A DNA stretch of 64,000 nucleotides from Dipteris shenzhenensis. Its lineage: Eukaryota; Polypodiophyta; Polypodiopsida; Gleicheniales. The stretch lies in the NCBI GenBank assembly GCA_047967505.1, contig CM106540.1. One strand, written 5' to 3'. Shown here in pieces: positions 33,830 through 44,200 of this stretch (position 1 is its first letter; each line of letters opens with the position of its first letter). A program made the translations under genes and the position numbers. The notes under the pieces are model-generated. The model saw only the letters and a program-made list of their open reading frames with translations, was not told where the DNA came from and did no database searches.

Positions 33830-34620
33830 CTGAGAAAAAAAACAGACGAGAGAAGGAAAGAAAGTACAGCTCTATATGGATGGGTATTCTGAAAATTAAT
33901 GATCAGAAAGGCAGTGACCAGCACATCAAAATCATGCCTCACCACCATGAAAGAAGTCTAAAAAATGCAGAATGCAGAGATTGAGAACTTGCAGAAAAAG
34001 ACAAGGAAAAACAATGAAGAGACCATGCATAGATTGTGTGCCTCCGTGTAAGAGAAGATGAGCAAGTGGAAAACTGAAATGCAAGTGCAGCTGGGAATTA
34101 AAATAGGCAAAATGCAGGAAGAAATGACTCAAATGCTAGATATTAAGACCAACCAACATGCCCTAAGGATAAAAGAGTTGGAAGATAAAGTGATCAGCCT
34201 ACAAGGAGAAAATGAGGCCCTAAAGGCACGCACCCAAATGGAAGATAGTGAAATCCAGCCCCTCATGAATGAGGAATTGAATATAGACTAAGGCATGCAA
34301 GGCACTAGAGGAATTCAAATCAGAGAATGCAAAACTCGAGAAGGATATGGAGCCCTACAAGTCACCATGCAAGGGGAAACACGAAGAAATCTCTCAGCAA
34401 ATAATTGAAGTTAAAGCAAAACTGAAAGAATGCACTGAAGTGGTCAAGAAAGGCACATCAGTCCCAAAAAAAGAATCTATTTCTGATGCATTAGAGGAGG
34501 AGAAAAGAAGACACCATAAATCATTGAATGTTCTTGTTAGAGGCCAACCGGTGGAAGCAGAAGAAGAAGAAGAAGAAGAAGAAGAAGAAGAAGAATGTAT
34601 TACCGTCTTCTGGGGGCCGA
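33830..34620 (+). pseudogene. LINE E ORF1, coiled coil and RRM-like part
   Basis: Two open stretches (34,058-34,291 and 34,347-34,703) separated by a frameshift form one protein. It has a long charged coiled coil (EKMSKWKTEMQVQLGIKIGK, then KELEDKVISLQGENEALKA). Next comes ALEEEKRRHHKSLNVLVRG, parallel to QQQRALKALNIRIRG in LINE A ORF1. The reading ends in a (GAA)n microsatellite at 34,560-34,595 encoding poly-Glu. The missing C-terminal part is found at 36,660 beyond a minus-strand LINE. A Pro-rich N-terminus with many stops covers 33,385-33,830. Confidence 0.65.
34560..34595 (+). repeat. (GAA)n microsatellite
   Basis: Twelve GAA units inside LINE E ORF1, next to the insertion point of the minus-strand LINE. 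Confidence 0.95.
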
Positions 34621-34694
34621 AATACCGACCCATGGGACCCATAAAAGTCACGATACAAGTGTCTCCTTCCTTTTATGGAAGGGGGGGAGAACAA

Positions 34695-35093
34695 TTATTT
34701 TGAAATACATTGAGTAATACAACATTCACGATATTTAAGAACATTGGCAATATAGTTACCCAGAGTGGCTATATGGCTATGAGGGAGCAAGCTTGCTAGG
34801 GTGTCGTGTTCCTCTGTAATATTGTTAAAGTCCCTCCTTATGCAGGCATACCGTGTGCATGTAAGGAGGACATGTGCTTCTGTCTCTACTTGTTCTTGGT
34901 CACACAGCTTGCAAAATCTTTGTTCCCTTCTTGTAGCCGGCTCTCTTCCATTAGCAATTGCATCATTAAGCAAAGAAACTAGGCAAATTCGTGTGTAGTC
35001 ACCTGCCCATTTTAGTAGCTCAACCTTTATATGCAATGTGTCATCTGCTTTTCCATTGGCCATTTTCTTCAGGCCCTCATTCATATCGTCCAC
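34695..35093 (-). CDS. LINE G RT N-terminus fused to C-terminal zinc knuckle
   Basis: 132 codons. The first part (MDDMNEGLKKMANGKADDTL, then LKWAGDYTRICLVSLLNDAI) is the pre-motif segment of a LINE RT. It then passes directly into TRREQRFCKLCDQEQVETEA followed by HVLLTCTRYACIRRDF, the C-x2-C...H...C knuckle that ends this LINE family. The whole palm and thumb, several hundred residues in relatives, are missing with the frame kept. It overlaps the endonuclease frame by 13 bp. Function unlikely. Confidence 0.7.
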   Translation of the reverse strand: MDDMNEGLKKMANGKADDTLHIKVELLKWAGDYTRICLVSLLNDAIANGREPATRREQRFCKLCDQEQVETEAHVLLTCTRYACIRRDFNNITEEHDTLASLLPHSHIATLGNYIANVLKYRECCITQCISK

Positions 35094-36418
35094 AGAGAAA
35101 ATATGTGAGCTATGTCTGTGGACATAGGTAAGGCATGTGGGTGGGTGTAGAGTTGCTTGGCATATTGGAGCATTTCTTCATCTGTGAAATCTCCCATGAT
35201 TTCTTTTGATCTCCCTTTAGTTTGCCTCCACGTTCCTCTCGGGTTCTTAGCAAACTCAATGGCATCTTTCCACTCTTTGTCTAGCTGATATTTCCTCTTT
35301 TTTCTCCGAGTGAGTACATGGAAGTGTTTTTCAGCCTCTTTACGTTGCATGTCATTTGGCATCTGTTTAATTTTCAGCCTGGCTTTTATGCATTCATCAT
35401 CAAACCATTTGTTTTGTGGTAAGCCCTTCGTGCATACTCTCCTGATCTTTTTTTGACCCATGAATGTATGTGCAGCTGAGAGTAAAGTCTCTTTCATCTC
35501 GCTCCAGTTCAGCCTGCAAACCTCCTTAATAAGAGCATCGGTAGTGTCCGCATACTTCTCCCTCTTGTCTATGTCCATACGAAAAGACCAATTCTTTGCT
35601 GCATGGACTGGAGTTTCTGCCAAATGGGGTATGTGCATTTTGAGATAAAGGGGAGTATGATCTGATTCTGGATACTTTGGGCCAATTATATAATCATGTA
35701 CCAAATTTACTGCATCAAGTGAAATTAAAGCATAGTCTACCACACTTGATCCTCCACTAGCTGGAAAGCATGTGGGAACTCTTGTATGTGGAAAGAGGTC
35801 TGATCCATTCAGCACAATCATATGAAGCCCATTCACTAGGCTTGTCAATGCCTCTCCATGTGCATTTACTTCCTTGTCCTCCGAGTGTCTGTGCCACTTG
35901 GGGTCTATCTCAATTTCTTTGTCTTTGTCATATTCATGCCCTGTAAGTGACTGAAACTGGGTGTCCCCAATGCGTGCATTCATGTCTCCTAGAATCAATA
36001 CTCTCCCCTTGGCATTGAATTCCACCAAATCTGAGCACAAGTCTCTGTATGGATCTGATGCATCTCTATCATAGCGCTGATAGTACGTCGACCCTAAGTG
36101 CGGTATGTAGCACCCAACTATGTAAAGTGGTAGGGGCTCTGCTTTCACCATGATCCAAATGAACCGTTTATGAGGGTCATCTTTGCATATGCTTATATTA
36201 TCTCGTAAGTGTTCTTTGTATAGGCATGCAACTCCTCCTTGCCCTCTTGTACTAGTGTGTGTTTGGCATATTGAATGTGTTACATATCCATTGATTGGAG
36301 GTAGTCTATGCGTATCCCTCTCCCATGTCTCTGCAAGAAAGACTACATCTGCATCCTCAAGCACATCATTAAGGCCTGCCCCCTTCTGCCAGGGGAAACC
36401 TCTGCAATTCCAAAACAT
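35081..36418 (-). CDS. LINE G endonuclease, intact 445-codon frame
   Basis: An exonuclease-endonuclease-phosphatase domain with all active-site boxes: FWNCRG (residues 2-7, Asn), LAETW (Glu30), LGDMNAR (Asp145, Asn147), SSVVDYAL (Asp228) and SDHTP (Asp253, His254). A basic linker follows (LTRRKKRKYQLDKEWKDAIE, about residues 368-387), ending at MLQYAKQLYTHPHALP before the RT. The protein would nick target DNA for target-primed reverse transcription. Unlike the other LINE endonucleases here, no stop or frameshift interrupts it. It ends with TAG where the RT would begin; the RT N-terminus continues in an overlapping frame. Without RT the product cannot copy RNA by itself. Confidence 0.8.
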   Translation of the reverse strand: MFWNCRGFPWQKGAGLNDVLEDADVVFLAETWERDTHRLPPINGYVTHSICQTHTSTRGQGGVACLYKEHLRDNISICKDDPHKRFIWIMVKAEPLPLYIVGCYIPHLGSTYYQRYDRDASDPYRDLCSDLVEFNAKGRVLILGDMNARIGDTQFQSLTGHEYDKDKEIEIDPKWHRHSEDKEVNAHGEALTSLVNGLHMIVLNGSDLFPHTRVPTCFPASGGSSVVDYALISLDAVNLVHDYIIGPKYPESDHTPLYLKMHIPHLAETPVHAAKNWSFRMDIDKREKYADTTDALIKEVCRLNWSEMKETLLSAAHTFMGQKKIRRVCTKGLPQNKWFDDECIKARLKIKQMPNDMQRKEAEKHFHVLTRRKKRKYQLDKEWKDAIEFAKNPRGTWRQTKGRSKEIMGDFTDEEMLQYAKQLYTHPHALPMSTDIAHIFSLWTI

Positions 36419-36457
36419 TACTTTGATTTCCTTCTGGGTCCCATGAGCCGCGTATCC

Positions 36458-36665
36458 CTAGAGGGTGGTGTCCTCTTTTGCCTCTTGTCTCTTCTTGCGT
36501 GCTTCGTAGGATTGGCGTCTTTCAGCTTGTTGCTTGGGTGTTCTATCTTCAGTGATGAAGTAAGAGGTTCCTCGTAGGTATATCCTGCTGTTATCTAATA
36601 TAATTGTTCTTTTCCTTGCATCCATCATCGTGCATACAATTGCCCGGTGGTAGTCTTTCTCTTCC
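36458..36665 (-). pseudogene. LINE G ORF1 C-terminal domain fragment
   Basis: Reads KDYHRAIVCTMMDARKRTII, then YLRGTSYFITEDRTPKQQAE and a basic tail, stop near 36,458. ITEDRTPKQ matches the EDLTPxQ motif of LINE ORF1 C-terminal domains, also seen in LINE A (DEDLTPLQ). Truncated at its N-terminal side where LINE E sequence resumes. Confidence 0.6.
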
Positions 36666-37134
36666 TTTTTATTGCCGACGCTCCGATGGCAGATGCCAAG
36701 GCATTGGTCAACAAAATAGGCATTAACCTCACCTTTGAAGGGGCATAGACCGTTGAGACCTATGATTGTGAGATTCAGGACAGCAGCATATAGGTTCACT
36801 GTTATGAGAATGAGAGCAGCGTTGAAAGGAAAAAGGACATATCTAGGATGATGATCTCACGGTTTTACAGCAAGAACATCGCAGAGCAGGGATAGTTCGA
36901 GTTATGGCAGCAAGACAGGAAGAGAAGTGGGCTGTTTGTAGAGATGGCAAAGTCATCATAAGGGAGAGGACAGAAAGGAGGAAAGGGAAGATAGGGATGC
37001 AAGCAACACGTCACAGTGTCGGACTGATAGGATTGTTCCACAAAGCAAAGTAACAATAGCTGTGTGGGATTGTAATGGCACTCTTTGGTCTGATCCGAGA
37101 GGCTTTTTAGAGACATACCTGATTGAGATGTCAA
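36660..37134 (+). pseudogene. LINE E ORF1 C-terminus and endonuclease start
   Basis: Reads PMADAKALVNKIGINLTFEG near 36,690 and KWAVCRDGKVIIRERTERRK near 36,930. It ends with IAVWDCNGTLWSDPRGFLETY near 37,060-37,120, the first endonuclease strand. Parallel to 29,590-30,136 and to LINE A. Broken at 37,131 by the LTR-like insertion; the endonuclease picks up again near 47,250. Confidence 0.65.
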
Positions 37135-37321
37135 TTTTTACACGGAGACGCGTGACAGTCTGTCACGGGGACGTGAAGTTATGAACCGTGACTAACTTTG
37201 GCTTAGGGGACTAGTCCAGGGAAAGCGACACTTCCCAGAAGTCCCTAGGTGCACACACTATGCCTACTTGCCAGGGGCAAGGCAAGGTTTAGAGGGGTCT
37301 AAATGTTGGGCCCAAGGAGAA

Positions 37322-37856
37322 TGTTAGGATACTGATTGTAGAGTTTTGCATGCAGGTGCTCAATAGTCACGAGATGATGCAGTTTGCATAAACTACACGA
37401 AACTTGAGATGGCAACACAAAATCAGAGTTTATTAACTCAGGAAAAAACACAGATCTATAGCATCACCTGTACTCGGTTTTTTGGCGTTTACAACTTGTA
37501 AAACTAGAGACCTCTATGGACCCTAAGGACTCTACTAGCAGTTGCTAGAGCTCACGAAGAGCTAGACACGACATACAGGCACAAGGCCTTTCGACAAAAG
37601 GACCGACTTCTATTGCAATAAACACAGTTATAGGAACCGCCACCGATTCCTCAAATCTCCTCGTCGTGAAGCTTTGCCATCTCTCACCAAGTGTCTCCTC
37701 ATGCAACAAGCAGCCAATCACCTCCTTCTAATGCATGGACCAATCCCTGCCGTTGATGTCATCTTCCCATGCACTCAAGTCCACGACTACGATCCAATAG
37801 AAAGCCTCCACATCACCTTAGGGAAAAACCATGTCTCCATGAGGCTCTCTCCAACA
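37322..37856 (-). repeat. TR-GAG 3' LTR, 535 bp
   Basis: Plus-strand ends TGTTAGGATA and CTCTCCAACA. It lacks the 9-bp CCACGTAGT present in the other LTR. Confidence 0.9.
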
Positions 37857-37996
37857 ATCCCCCCTGAAGCCGAATTCGGAGGACGGAAGAACTGAACTGA
37901 AAATCTATCACCCACTCATCAAACAAAAAAACTCTTGAACAGACTAGAAAATGATCTACTTACAAAAAGCCAAGATCATCTATAACGTTTGCATGC

Positions 37997-38831
37997 TTAC
38001 GAAAAGTCTATGCAATACAAAACGCTGTTCATGATTAAAAAGTCCAATCCTGATCTGTCAGTCTCAACTAAGCCCGCCTCCTCTTCGTTTGATGAGGATC
38101 CTTCAGCTACGCATGCTTTGTCCTTCAGAAGCTCATCCTTTTGTTTCTTATAACAATGTTTCTCTAAGTGACCTTCACGTCCACAATAATTGCATACGCG
38201 GCTATCTGATCTTCCTCTTCTTGAAGGTGGAAGTCTTTTATCTTTTGCTGTGTAAACTGTATCACCAAACGGTTGCAGCAAATCATCGCGCTTTTCTTCG
38301 CTCAAGAGAAGACCAACGCAATCAAGATAATCAACACCGTCATCGAGCCTCAATATTCTTTCAGTCTTTGAGTATTTGGAGGGCAAAGCCTTTAAAAGAA
38401 TTGCTTTCTTGTCTTTTGCCTCGACTCCAAGACAAAGATCATGCAACTGCCTAAGGATCGACTGCATCCTATTAAGAAACGTGACCAAATTTTCACTGTC
38501 ATCCATTTTTAAATCGAACAACTCTTGTTTCAATATTGCTTTTGAATGCTTCATACAAAGCCCAAACAAAGTCTCCAAGATCCGCCAGTTTTCTGACGCC
38601 GTCTTCTTCACATCTACATGATGAAAATAATATGGATCCAATGCTCTTCCAATAAATCCCATTGCCTTGTTGTTTCTCTGATTCCAGAAGGGTAACTCTC
38701 TCTCAGCTTCTGGTCTCTTCTCTGTCCTTCTGCATCAGATAAAGTGGAGTGGCTAACTACCATGAAGAAAAGTTTCGACCATTGAATCGTACAAGGGAAC
38801 TGTCTGACTTATCTGACTTTACAACTTCCAT
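37997..38831 (-). pseudogene. TR-GAG gag protein with CCHC knuckle
   Basis: The ATG at 38,831 gives MEVVKSDKSDSSLVRFNGRN, the RF.G.NF..W start of Copia gag. Two stops follow within 30 codons. From 38,662 a clean 221-codon frame reads WRILETLFGLCMKHSKAILK, QELFDLKMDDSENLVTFLNR and LLKALPSKYSKTERIL (UBN2-type gag). It then reads VCNYCGREGHLEKHC, a complete C-x2-C-x4-H-x4-C zinc knuckle at about residues 162-175. No protease, integrase or RT follows before the purine tract. The clean frame could still produce a capsid-like, RNA-binding protein. An alternative is that MGFIGR at 38,662 is the true start. Confidence 0.75.
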
Positions 38832-39055
38832 TTCTTTATCCTTCAAGTATTGCTCTGAAGCAAGCCTCCGTCAACAGATCACGCCTTCTCCTAGCAACTT
38901 GACTGCGAGGTTGTCTGCAAGCATTAAGAAAACAAGGGACTGAATATTCATAAGACACGCTTCGGAAAGATCTCTTCGACATGCAGATTTGCTACCTTCA
39001 CAGGTTCTTCTCAACACCGCTCTGATACCACTCTTAGAATAATGATTGTAGAGTT

Positions 39056-39257
39056 TGTTGGGGGTAAAGGCACATTGCCAACCCTTAATTAAAGAATTAA
39101 AGATAGGACACCTATGACTGTCTTAAGACAGTCATAGGGTAAACCTAATCCTAATAAAACATAAGTGAGTTTGTGGTGTGGCTCACTATCACTTCACACC
39201 CGCACTAGAGTGTCACTCTCTTACTCTCTCTCCCTTCCTCTACTCTTCCCCCTCTCA
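39056..39257 (+). repeat. Copia-2 5' LTR, 202 bp
   Basis: Starts TGTTGGGGGTAAAGGC and ends CCCCCTCTCA. Contains a perfect 28-bp palindrome at 39,111-39,138 and TAATAAAACATAAG near 39,152. Confidence 0.95.
39111..39138 (+). repeat. Perfect 28-bp palindrome in the Copia-2 LTR
   Basis: The 14-base arm CCTATGACTGTCTT is followed without spacer by its exact reverse complement. The same palindrome is at 45,170-45,197 in the 3' LTR. It could form a cruciform, an RNA hairpin, or bind a dimeric factor. Confidence 0.9.
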
Positions 39258-39272
39258 ACTGGTATCAGAGCC
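39258..39272 (+). promoter_or_regulatory. Copia-2 primer-binding site
   Basis: ACTGGTATCAGAGCC, a full match to the plant initiator-tRNA-Met type site, directly after the LTR. Confidence 0.9.
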
Positions 39273-39295
39273 TATCAAGCCTCCTCTCCCTCTAC

Positions 39296-39640
39296 CTCAT
39301 CCGTACCGTACGGACGTACGGACAGATCCGTACGGCCGTACGTCGTCCGTACGACCGTACGGACCAGGGCGCAGAGCCGTACGGCGGCGCGTTTTCGAGG
39401 GGAATACGGCGGTCGTGGGCTGCAGGACTTCTGCGCGGTGCATTTTCGCGGGTCACCTCCAAGTGTATCGCATTTCGTACGGCAGATCTGCAGGCTTTTC
39501 GTTGCGGGCGTGGGCGTCGTCAACCTACTGCAGTACAGCAGCATAGCTGCTGTGTTTTCTGCAGCAGTTCATACATCAGCTGTACGGATAGTCCGTACAG
39601 CCGTACGGACTGCCGTACAACTTTGTACGGTTGGCGTCGA
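39296..39640 (+). repeat. Copia-2 leader with dense CCGTACGG palindromes
   Basis: More than a dozen CGTACGG, CCGTACG or GTACGG motifs are packed between 39,301 and 39,400, and again at 39,585-39,635. Many are self-complementary (CCGTACGG). The leader from 39,273 to 40,934 has no convincing protein. Farther along, TACAGCA and GGTACT phrases recur. Confidence 0.85.
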
Positions 39641-40934
39641 CATCAGCTGGGTACAGCTGGGTACAGAAGTACAGCATTTTTTCTTTTGTTGCAAAAATCT
39701 CGTTTTTTTTTTTGGGGAAGTTTGCACCGATAGTACACAGGTACTCTGCAGGGACAAAAGTACAGCAGGTACTTTGCAGGTACTGAAAAGTACAGCACAT
39801 TTTCTGATTGGAAGAGGAATATTCCTGAAGCATTCTAGCAGTATACTGTGCATTTGTTGAGGTACATCAGGTACTCTCGTGTCACTCACGCTTGAGGTGA
39901 CTTGTGCCACAGTGGTGGTGTTTGTGCAGTTACCTGTCATTCAGGAAGGTCAGATGCTTGTTTTGCAGAAGCTTCTATGCATTTACTGAGTGCAATTCTC
40001 AGTTTTGGGTGACCTTTTCAAAGGGCTTTTGCCTGGATGTGTTTGCAGTATATGCCTTGAGGCAGTGTGTAGCCAGGGAGCACACATTTGCTTTATTTCC
40101 GCAGTGCATTTGGTGACATTTGTTGCAGGTCACATTCTTTGTACGCACTTTGAAAATCTCAGTTGAGCCACGCTTGGTCAGGGCGCATCGAGTTTACTCG
40201 GTCCCTAACTGCCCATCGTTGACAGTGCTCAAAAGATTTTCTTCTTGGTGTCTGTACGTTGTGATTTGTGTTGTTACTGAGTACACAGGGGCAGTCTATG
40301 CATTGCACATTGTCAAGTACAAGTGTCAGAGAGATTTCATATTGCATGCTACCTCAGTGTTGAGGTGTTCTCCACTTGATTCAGGTGTCAGATCAAGGGG
40401 CTTTTGCCCAGACTTTGTTTGATACCACTTGGGTTACCGACAGAGATCTTCAGATGCATTTTCTCCCCTTGGTCTAAGGGTGATTGCTTGGGATTTATCC
40501 CATTTACTGTTGCAGGTTTTGTGACAGGCTGAAGGGTCATTTACTGTTTTTGGGGTGTTTGTCAAGTGGTTTCTGCAATTTAACTCAGTGCCATACCTCA
40601 TCTGAGGTGGGAGAAGTGATCAGTACAGTCAGTACAGCAGTGTTTACAGCAGTGTTGGTGGTTTTGTCAGATGATTGTGCACTGTTAAGCACTTGTTGAG
40701 CAGCAACAGCAGTCTGAAATCACTGTTTTTATGCCTTTTTTGAGCTCAGAACAGTTTGTCAGAAGGTACAGTATTTGCAGGGACATTTACTGTTTTGCTG
40801 CAGATTTTACTGACAGTAAAAACAGCACCATTGAGAGTGCTTCTGGCTCTTGAATAGAGCAGGCTTTTCTGAGAAATCAGAACTTTTATTCAGTCTTTTT
40901 ACTTCCAGGGAGTCAGGTACTTTCCTCATCTGAT

Positions 40935-41291
40935 ATGGCATCAGAAGGAGGTGATTCTTCAATTCTGAACATAAAGAAACTGGAAGGAGCACATAACTAT
41001 GCATTATGGGCAGAACAGTGCTTGAATGTACTTCTGTTAAAGAAGATTGCTAAGCCCATAAGGGTAAAGGGTGTCAAGCCATCTGATATGGCAGCTGATG
41101 ACTGGGAAGAGCTTGATTTGTCCGCAAGGGCAGCTATCATGCTCACTATTTCAGACACTCTTGTGTTCAATGTACAGGCTGAAAAGACCTCTTATGGTCT
41201 ATGGCAAAGACTAGAAGAATTATATGCCCAAAAGAGCTCAGCCAGTAAGGTTTATTGGCTGAAGAAGCTGTATGACCTCACACTTGAGTGA
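40935..41291 (+). CDS. Copia-2 gag N-terminal part
   Basis: 118 codons from MASEGGDSSILNIKKLEGAH, then NYALWAEQCLNVLLLKKI. It continues through WEELDLSARAAIMLTISDTL and YGLWQRLEELYAQKSSASKV to WLKKLYDLTLE-stop. This is the UBN2-type gag fold (L.G..NY..W...; LW..L...Y). It stops exactly where HLSEFNAIFTQL of the same domain continues in the next frame, 19 bp upstream of the TGA. Relatives have several more residues between KLYDL and HLSEFN, so a small deletion is the simplest cause. The ATG is the first in frame after the leader and begins a natural gag. Confidence 0.85.
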   Translation: MASEGGDSSILNIKKLEGAHNYALWAEQCLNVLLLKKIAKPIRVKGVKPSDMAADDWEELDLSARAAIMLTISDTLVFNVQAEKTSYGLWQRLEELYAQKSSASKVYWLKKLYDLTLE

Positions 41292-44200
41292 GTTCAATGC
41301 TATCTTTACACAGCTGATTGCACAGGGGTTGAACCTTGATGAGGAGTTCAAGGCTACTTTCTTGCTGTGTACCCTCCCCGAGAGTTGGGACACTTTCAAG
41401 ACCACCCTGTCAAACTCGAATGCCACTCTTATTTATGCTGATGTAGAAAGCTCTCTCCTTATGGAGGAGATGAGCAGGAAGAATAATGCGGGCAGCAAGT
41501 CTTCAAATGCTTTGCAGGTACAGGACAGAGGCAGGACTCAGCAGAAGGGGAGATCTGCTAGTAAGTCCAAATCCCGCAGTCAGTCCCGTGGCAAAAAGGA
41601 CATTGAATGCTTTTATTGTGGCAAGAAGGGACATGTGAAGTCGAAGTGCTTCAAGTTCATACGGGATCAGAAAGCCAAGAAGGCTGAAACAAAGGATGCA
41701 GGAAATGCAAGCAAAGGCAAAGGCAAGGCCAAGGCAGATGACTTGGATGCAGTGAATGTTGCAGCAGAGGACAGTGACAGTGACATACATGATGTTTTAT
41801 GCTCTTCTGCTGTAATAGCACATGCTTTGGTTATTGATGGCCATGACATGCACACCTGGCTCTTGGATTCAGGTGCCTCTTTTCATGTTACTCCTCATAG
41901 GGAGTGGTTTACTTCCTATACAGGTACTCATGGAGTTGTTCATCTTGGAAACAACTATGCATGTCAGATTGCAGGGATTGGCAGTATACAGATAATATTT
42001 CCTGATGGACAGTCATTTATGCTTGATGGTGTTCGCCATGTGCCGCAAATCAAGAAAAATCTGATTAGCACTAGCTTATTAGATGACAGTGGTTACCACA
42101 CCACATTTGGGGATTCCAAATGGGTGATTACTGATGGCCAGACTGTAGTGGCTGAGGGTTTTAAGAGTGATACCTTGTACCCTCTTTATGTTTCCAGTGT
42201 GGGTAATCATGTTGTTGCCATAACCGAGCTGCCAAAGGTTTCATTGTGGCATAGCCGGTTGGGACACATGTCTGTTAAAGGAATGCAAGAACTGTCACGT
42301 TTGGGTTATCTGCCGCCTCTCTCTTTTTCAGATTTGCCTACTTGTGATCATTGTATTTTTGGCAAGCATTCTGTGACTCCTCATAAGAGGAGATCTCCGC
42401 AGAATAGAGCACCACTTGATCTAGTGCACACTGATTTGTGTGAGATGCCACAGTTATCACTAGGGGGTGCAAAATATTTTATTACTTTCATTGATGATGC
42501 CACACGTAAGGTGTGGGTCTATTTCTTGAAGCATAAGGGAGATGCCCTAGATGCTTTCAAGAGGTTTGTCGCTCAGGTTGAGAATCGGACAGGTCGTAGG
42601 CTGAAATGCCTCAGATCCGATAATGGGGGTGAGTATGTGTCACATGCTTTTGTGCAGTTTTGCCAAGCTAAGGGCATCAAACAGGAACTCACAGCCCCTC
42701 ATAATGCATCTCAAAATGGTGCAAGTGAGCGGATGAATCGAACTATTCAGGAGAAGGTTCGATGTATGTTGTCTTATGCTGCATTACCCCATGGCTTTTG
42801 GGCAGAAGCCGTGCAAACAGCAGTTCACATTATTAACAGGTCACCAAATAAGGCTTTGGAGTTGAAAGTGCCAGAGGAGGTGTGGTCTGGCAAGCCTCCC
42901 TCATATAAGCACTTACGTGTATTTGGCTGCGAGTGCTTTGCTCATGTACGCAAAGATCTACGCACCAAACTGGATCCAAAGTCTATCAGATGCATCTTTA
43001 TGGGATATGGTGACGAAGGTGAAATGGGGTACAGGTTATGGGATCCCGTTAAACGGAAGATTATACGCAGCAATGATGTCATCTTTAAAGAAGATAGTGT
43101 ACACAAGGAACCCGTGCAACCTGTGGAATACAGGAGGGTTATTTATGATGATGTTGGACAGCAAAGAATGCCCATTTATATGCAGCAGCAGCCTGCTGCA
43201 GATCACCCTGTTCAAGAGGGTATACAGGCTGAAAATCAGCTAGATAATTTTGCCAATGATGCACCACTGGATGTGCCAACAGATGGGGCTGTAGAACAGC
43301 CAGATATGGTGGTACAGCCACCCGTCATGCATGAAGAACAGGCTGGACAGCAGCCTAATCCGGAACATTTTGTGAGGAGGAGCACCCGTGCACAACGGCC
43401 TCCTGCCAGGTTTGTTCCAGGAGCCAATAATGTGGCTGATTTTATCATGCTGACAGATTGTGGTGAGCCTTCCAGCTTCAAGGAAGCTATGGGAAGAACA
43501 GAGAAAAAGAAGTGGGAGAAAGCCATGCAGTCAGAAATGGACTCCCTACTTCAGAATGATACATGGGACTTGGTGCAGTTACCTGCAGGCAGAAAGGTTT
43601 TGCCATGCCAGTGGGTTTACAAAGTCAAAGTGGATTCAAATGCTTTACCTCGGTATAAGGCCAGATTGGTTGCCAAGGGATTTAAGCAGGAGAAGGGCAT
43701 TGACTTTGATGAGATCTTTTCACCTGTAGTCAAGATGACTACTTTGAGAGCAGTGTTAGCTCTTGTTGCTCATGACGACATGGATTTATGTCAGATGGAT
43801 GTGAAGACAGCTTTTCTTCACGGAGATCTCCATGATGAGATCTATATGAGTCAGCCAGAGGGATATGCTGTTAAAGGGAAAGAGCAGCTTGTGTGTAAGC
43901 TCAAGCGGAGCTTGTATGGACTCAAGCAGGCGCCAAGAGAATGGTACAAGAAGTTTGATGCCTTCATGCAGTCCCAAGGGTATCATCGGTGTGAGACCGA
44001 TCATTGCTTGTACACCAAACGGGCAAAGGATGGCAGTTTGATGCTACTCATTCTATATGTGGATGACATGCTTATTGCCAGAAAATCTCAGCATGAGATT
44101 AGTGTTTTGAAGAAACAACTGCATAAGTCTTTTGACATGAAAGACTTGGGTGATGCAAATCATATTCTTGGCATGCGTATTACTCGTGACAGGTCCAAGG

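Larger units (their letters stand above)
34630..36665 (-). mobile_element. LINE G, minus-strand copy nested in LINE E, RT core deleted
   Basis: It reads the end of an ORF1 (RKRTIILDNSRIYLRGTSYF, then ITEDRTPKQQAERR; 36,665-36,458), an intact endonuclease ORF (36,418-35,081), the first part of RT and a C-terminal zinc tail (35,093-34,695). LINE E ORF1 resumes on the other side in the opposite orientation, so this is an insertion. The 5' end is truncated in ORF1. RT motifs A to D are absent. Open frames suggest a younger copy than the neighbouring LINEs. Confidence 0.7.

Noticed and set aside
37147-37177. Inverted repeat CGTGACAG/TGTCACG near the left end of the LTR-like block
   Set aside because: Short, common in such sequence, and without a matching copy at the right border. 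Not reported as a terminal repeat.
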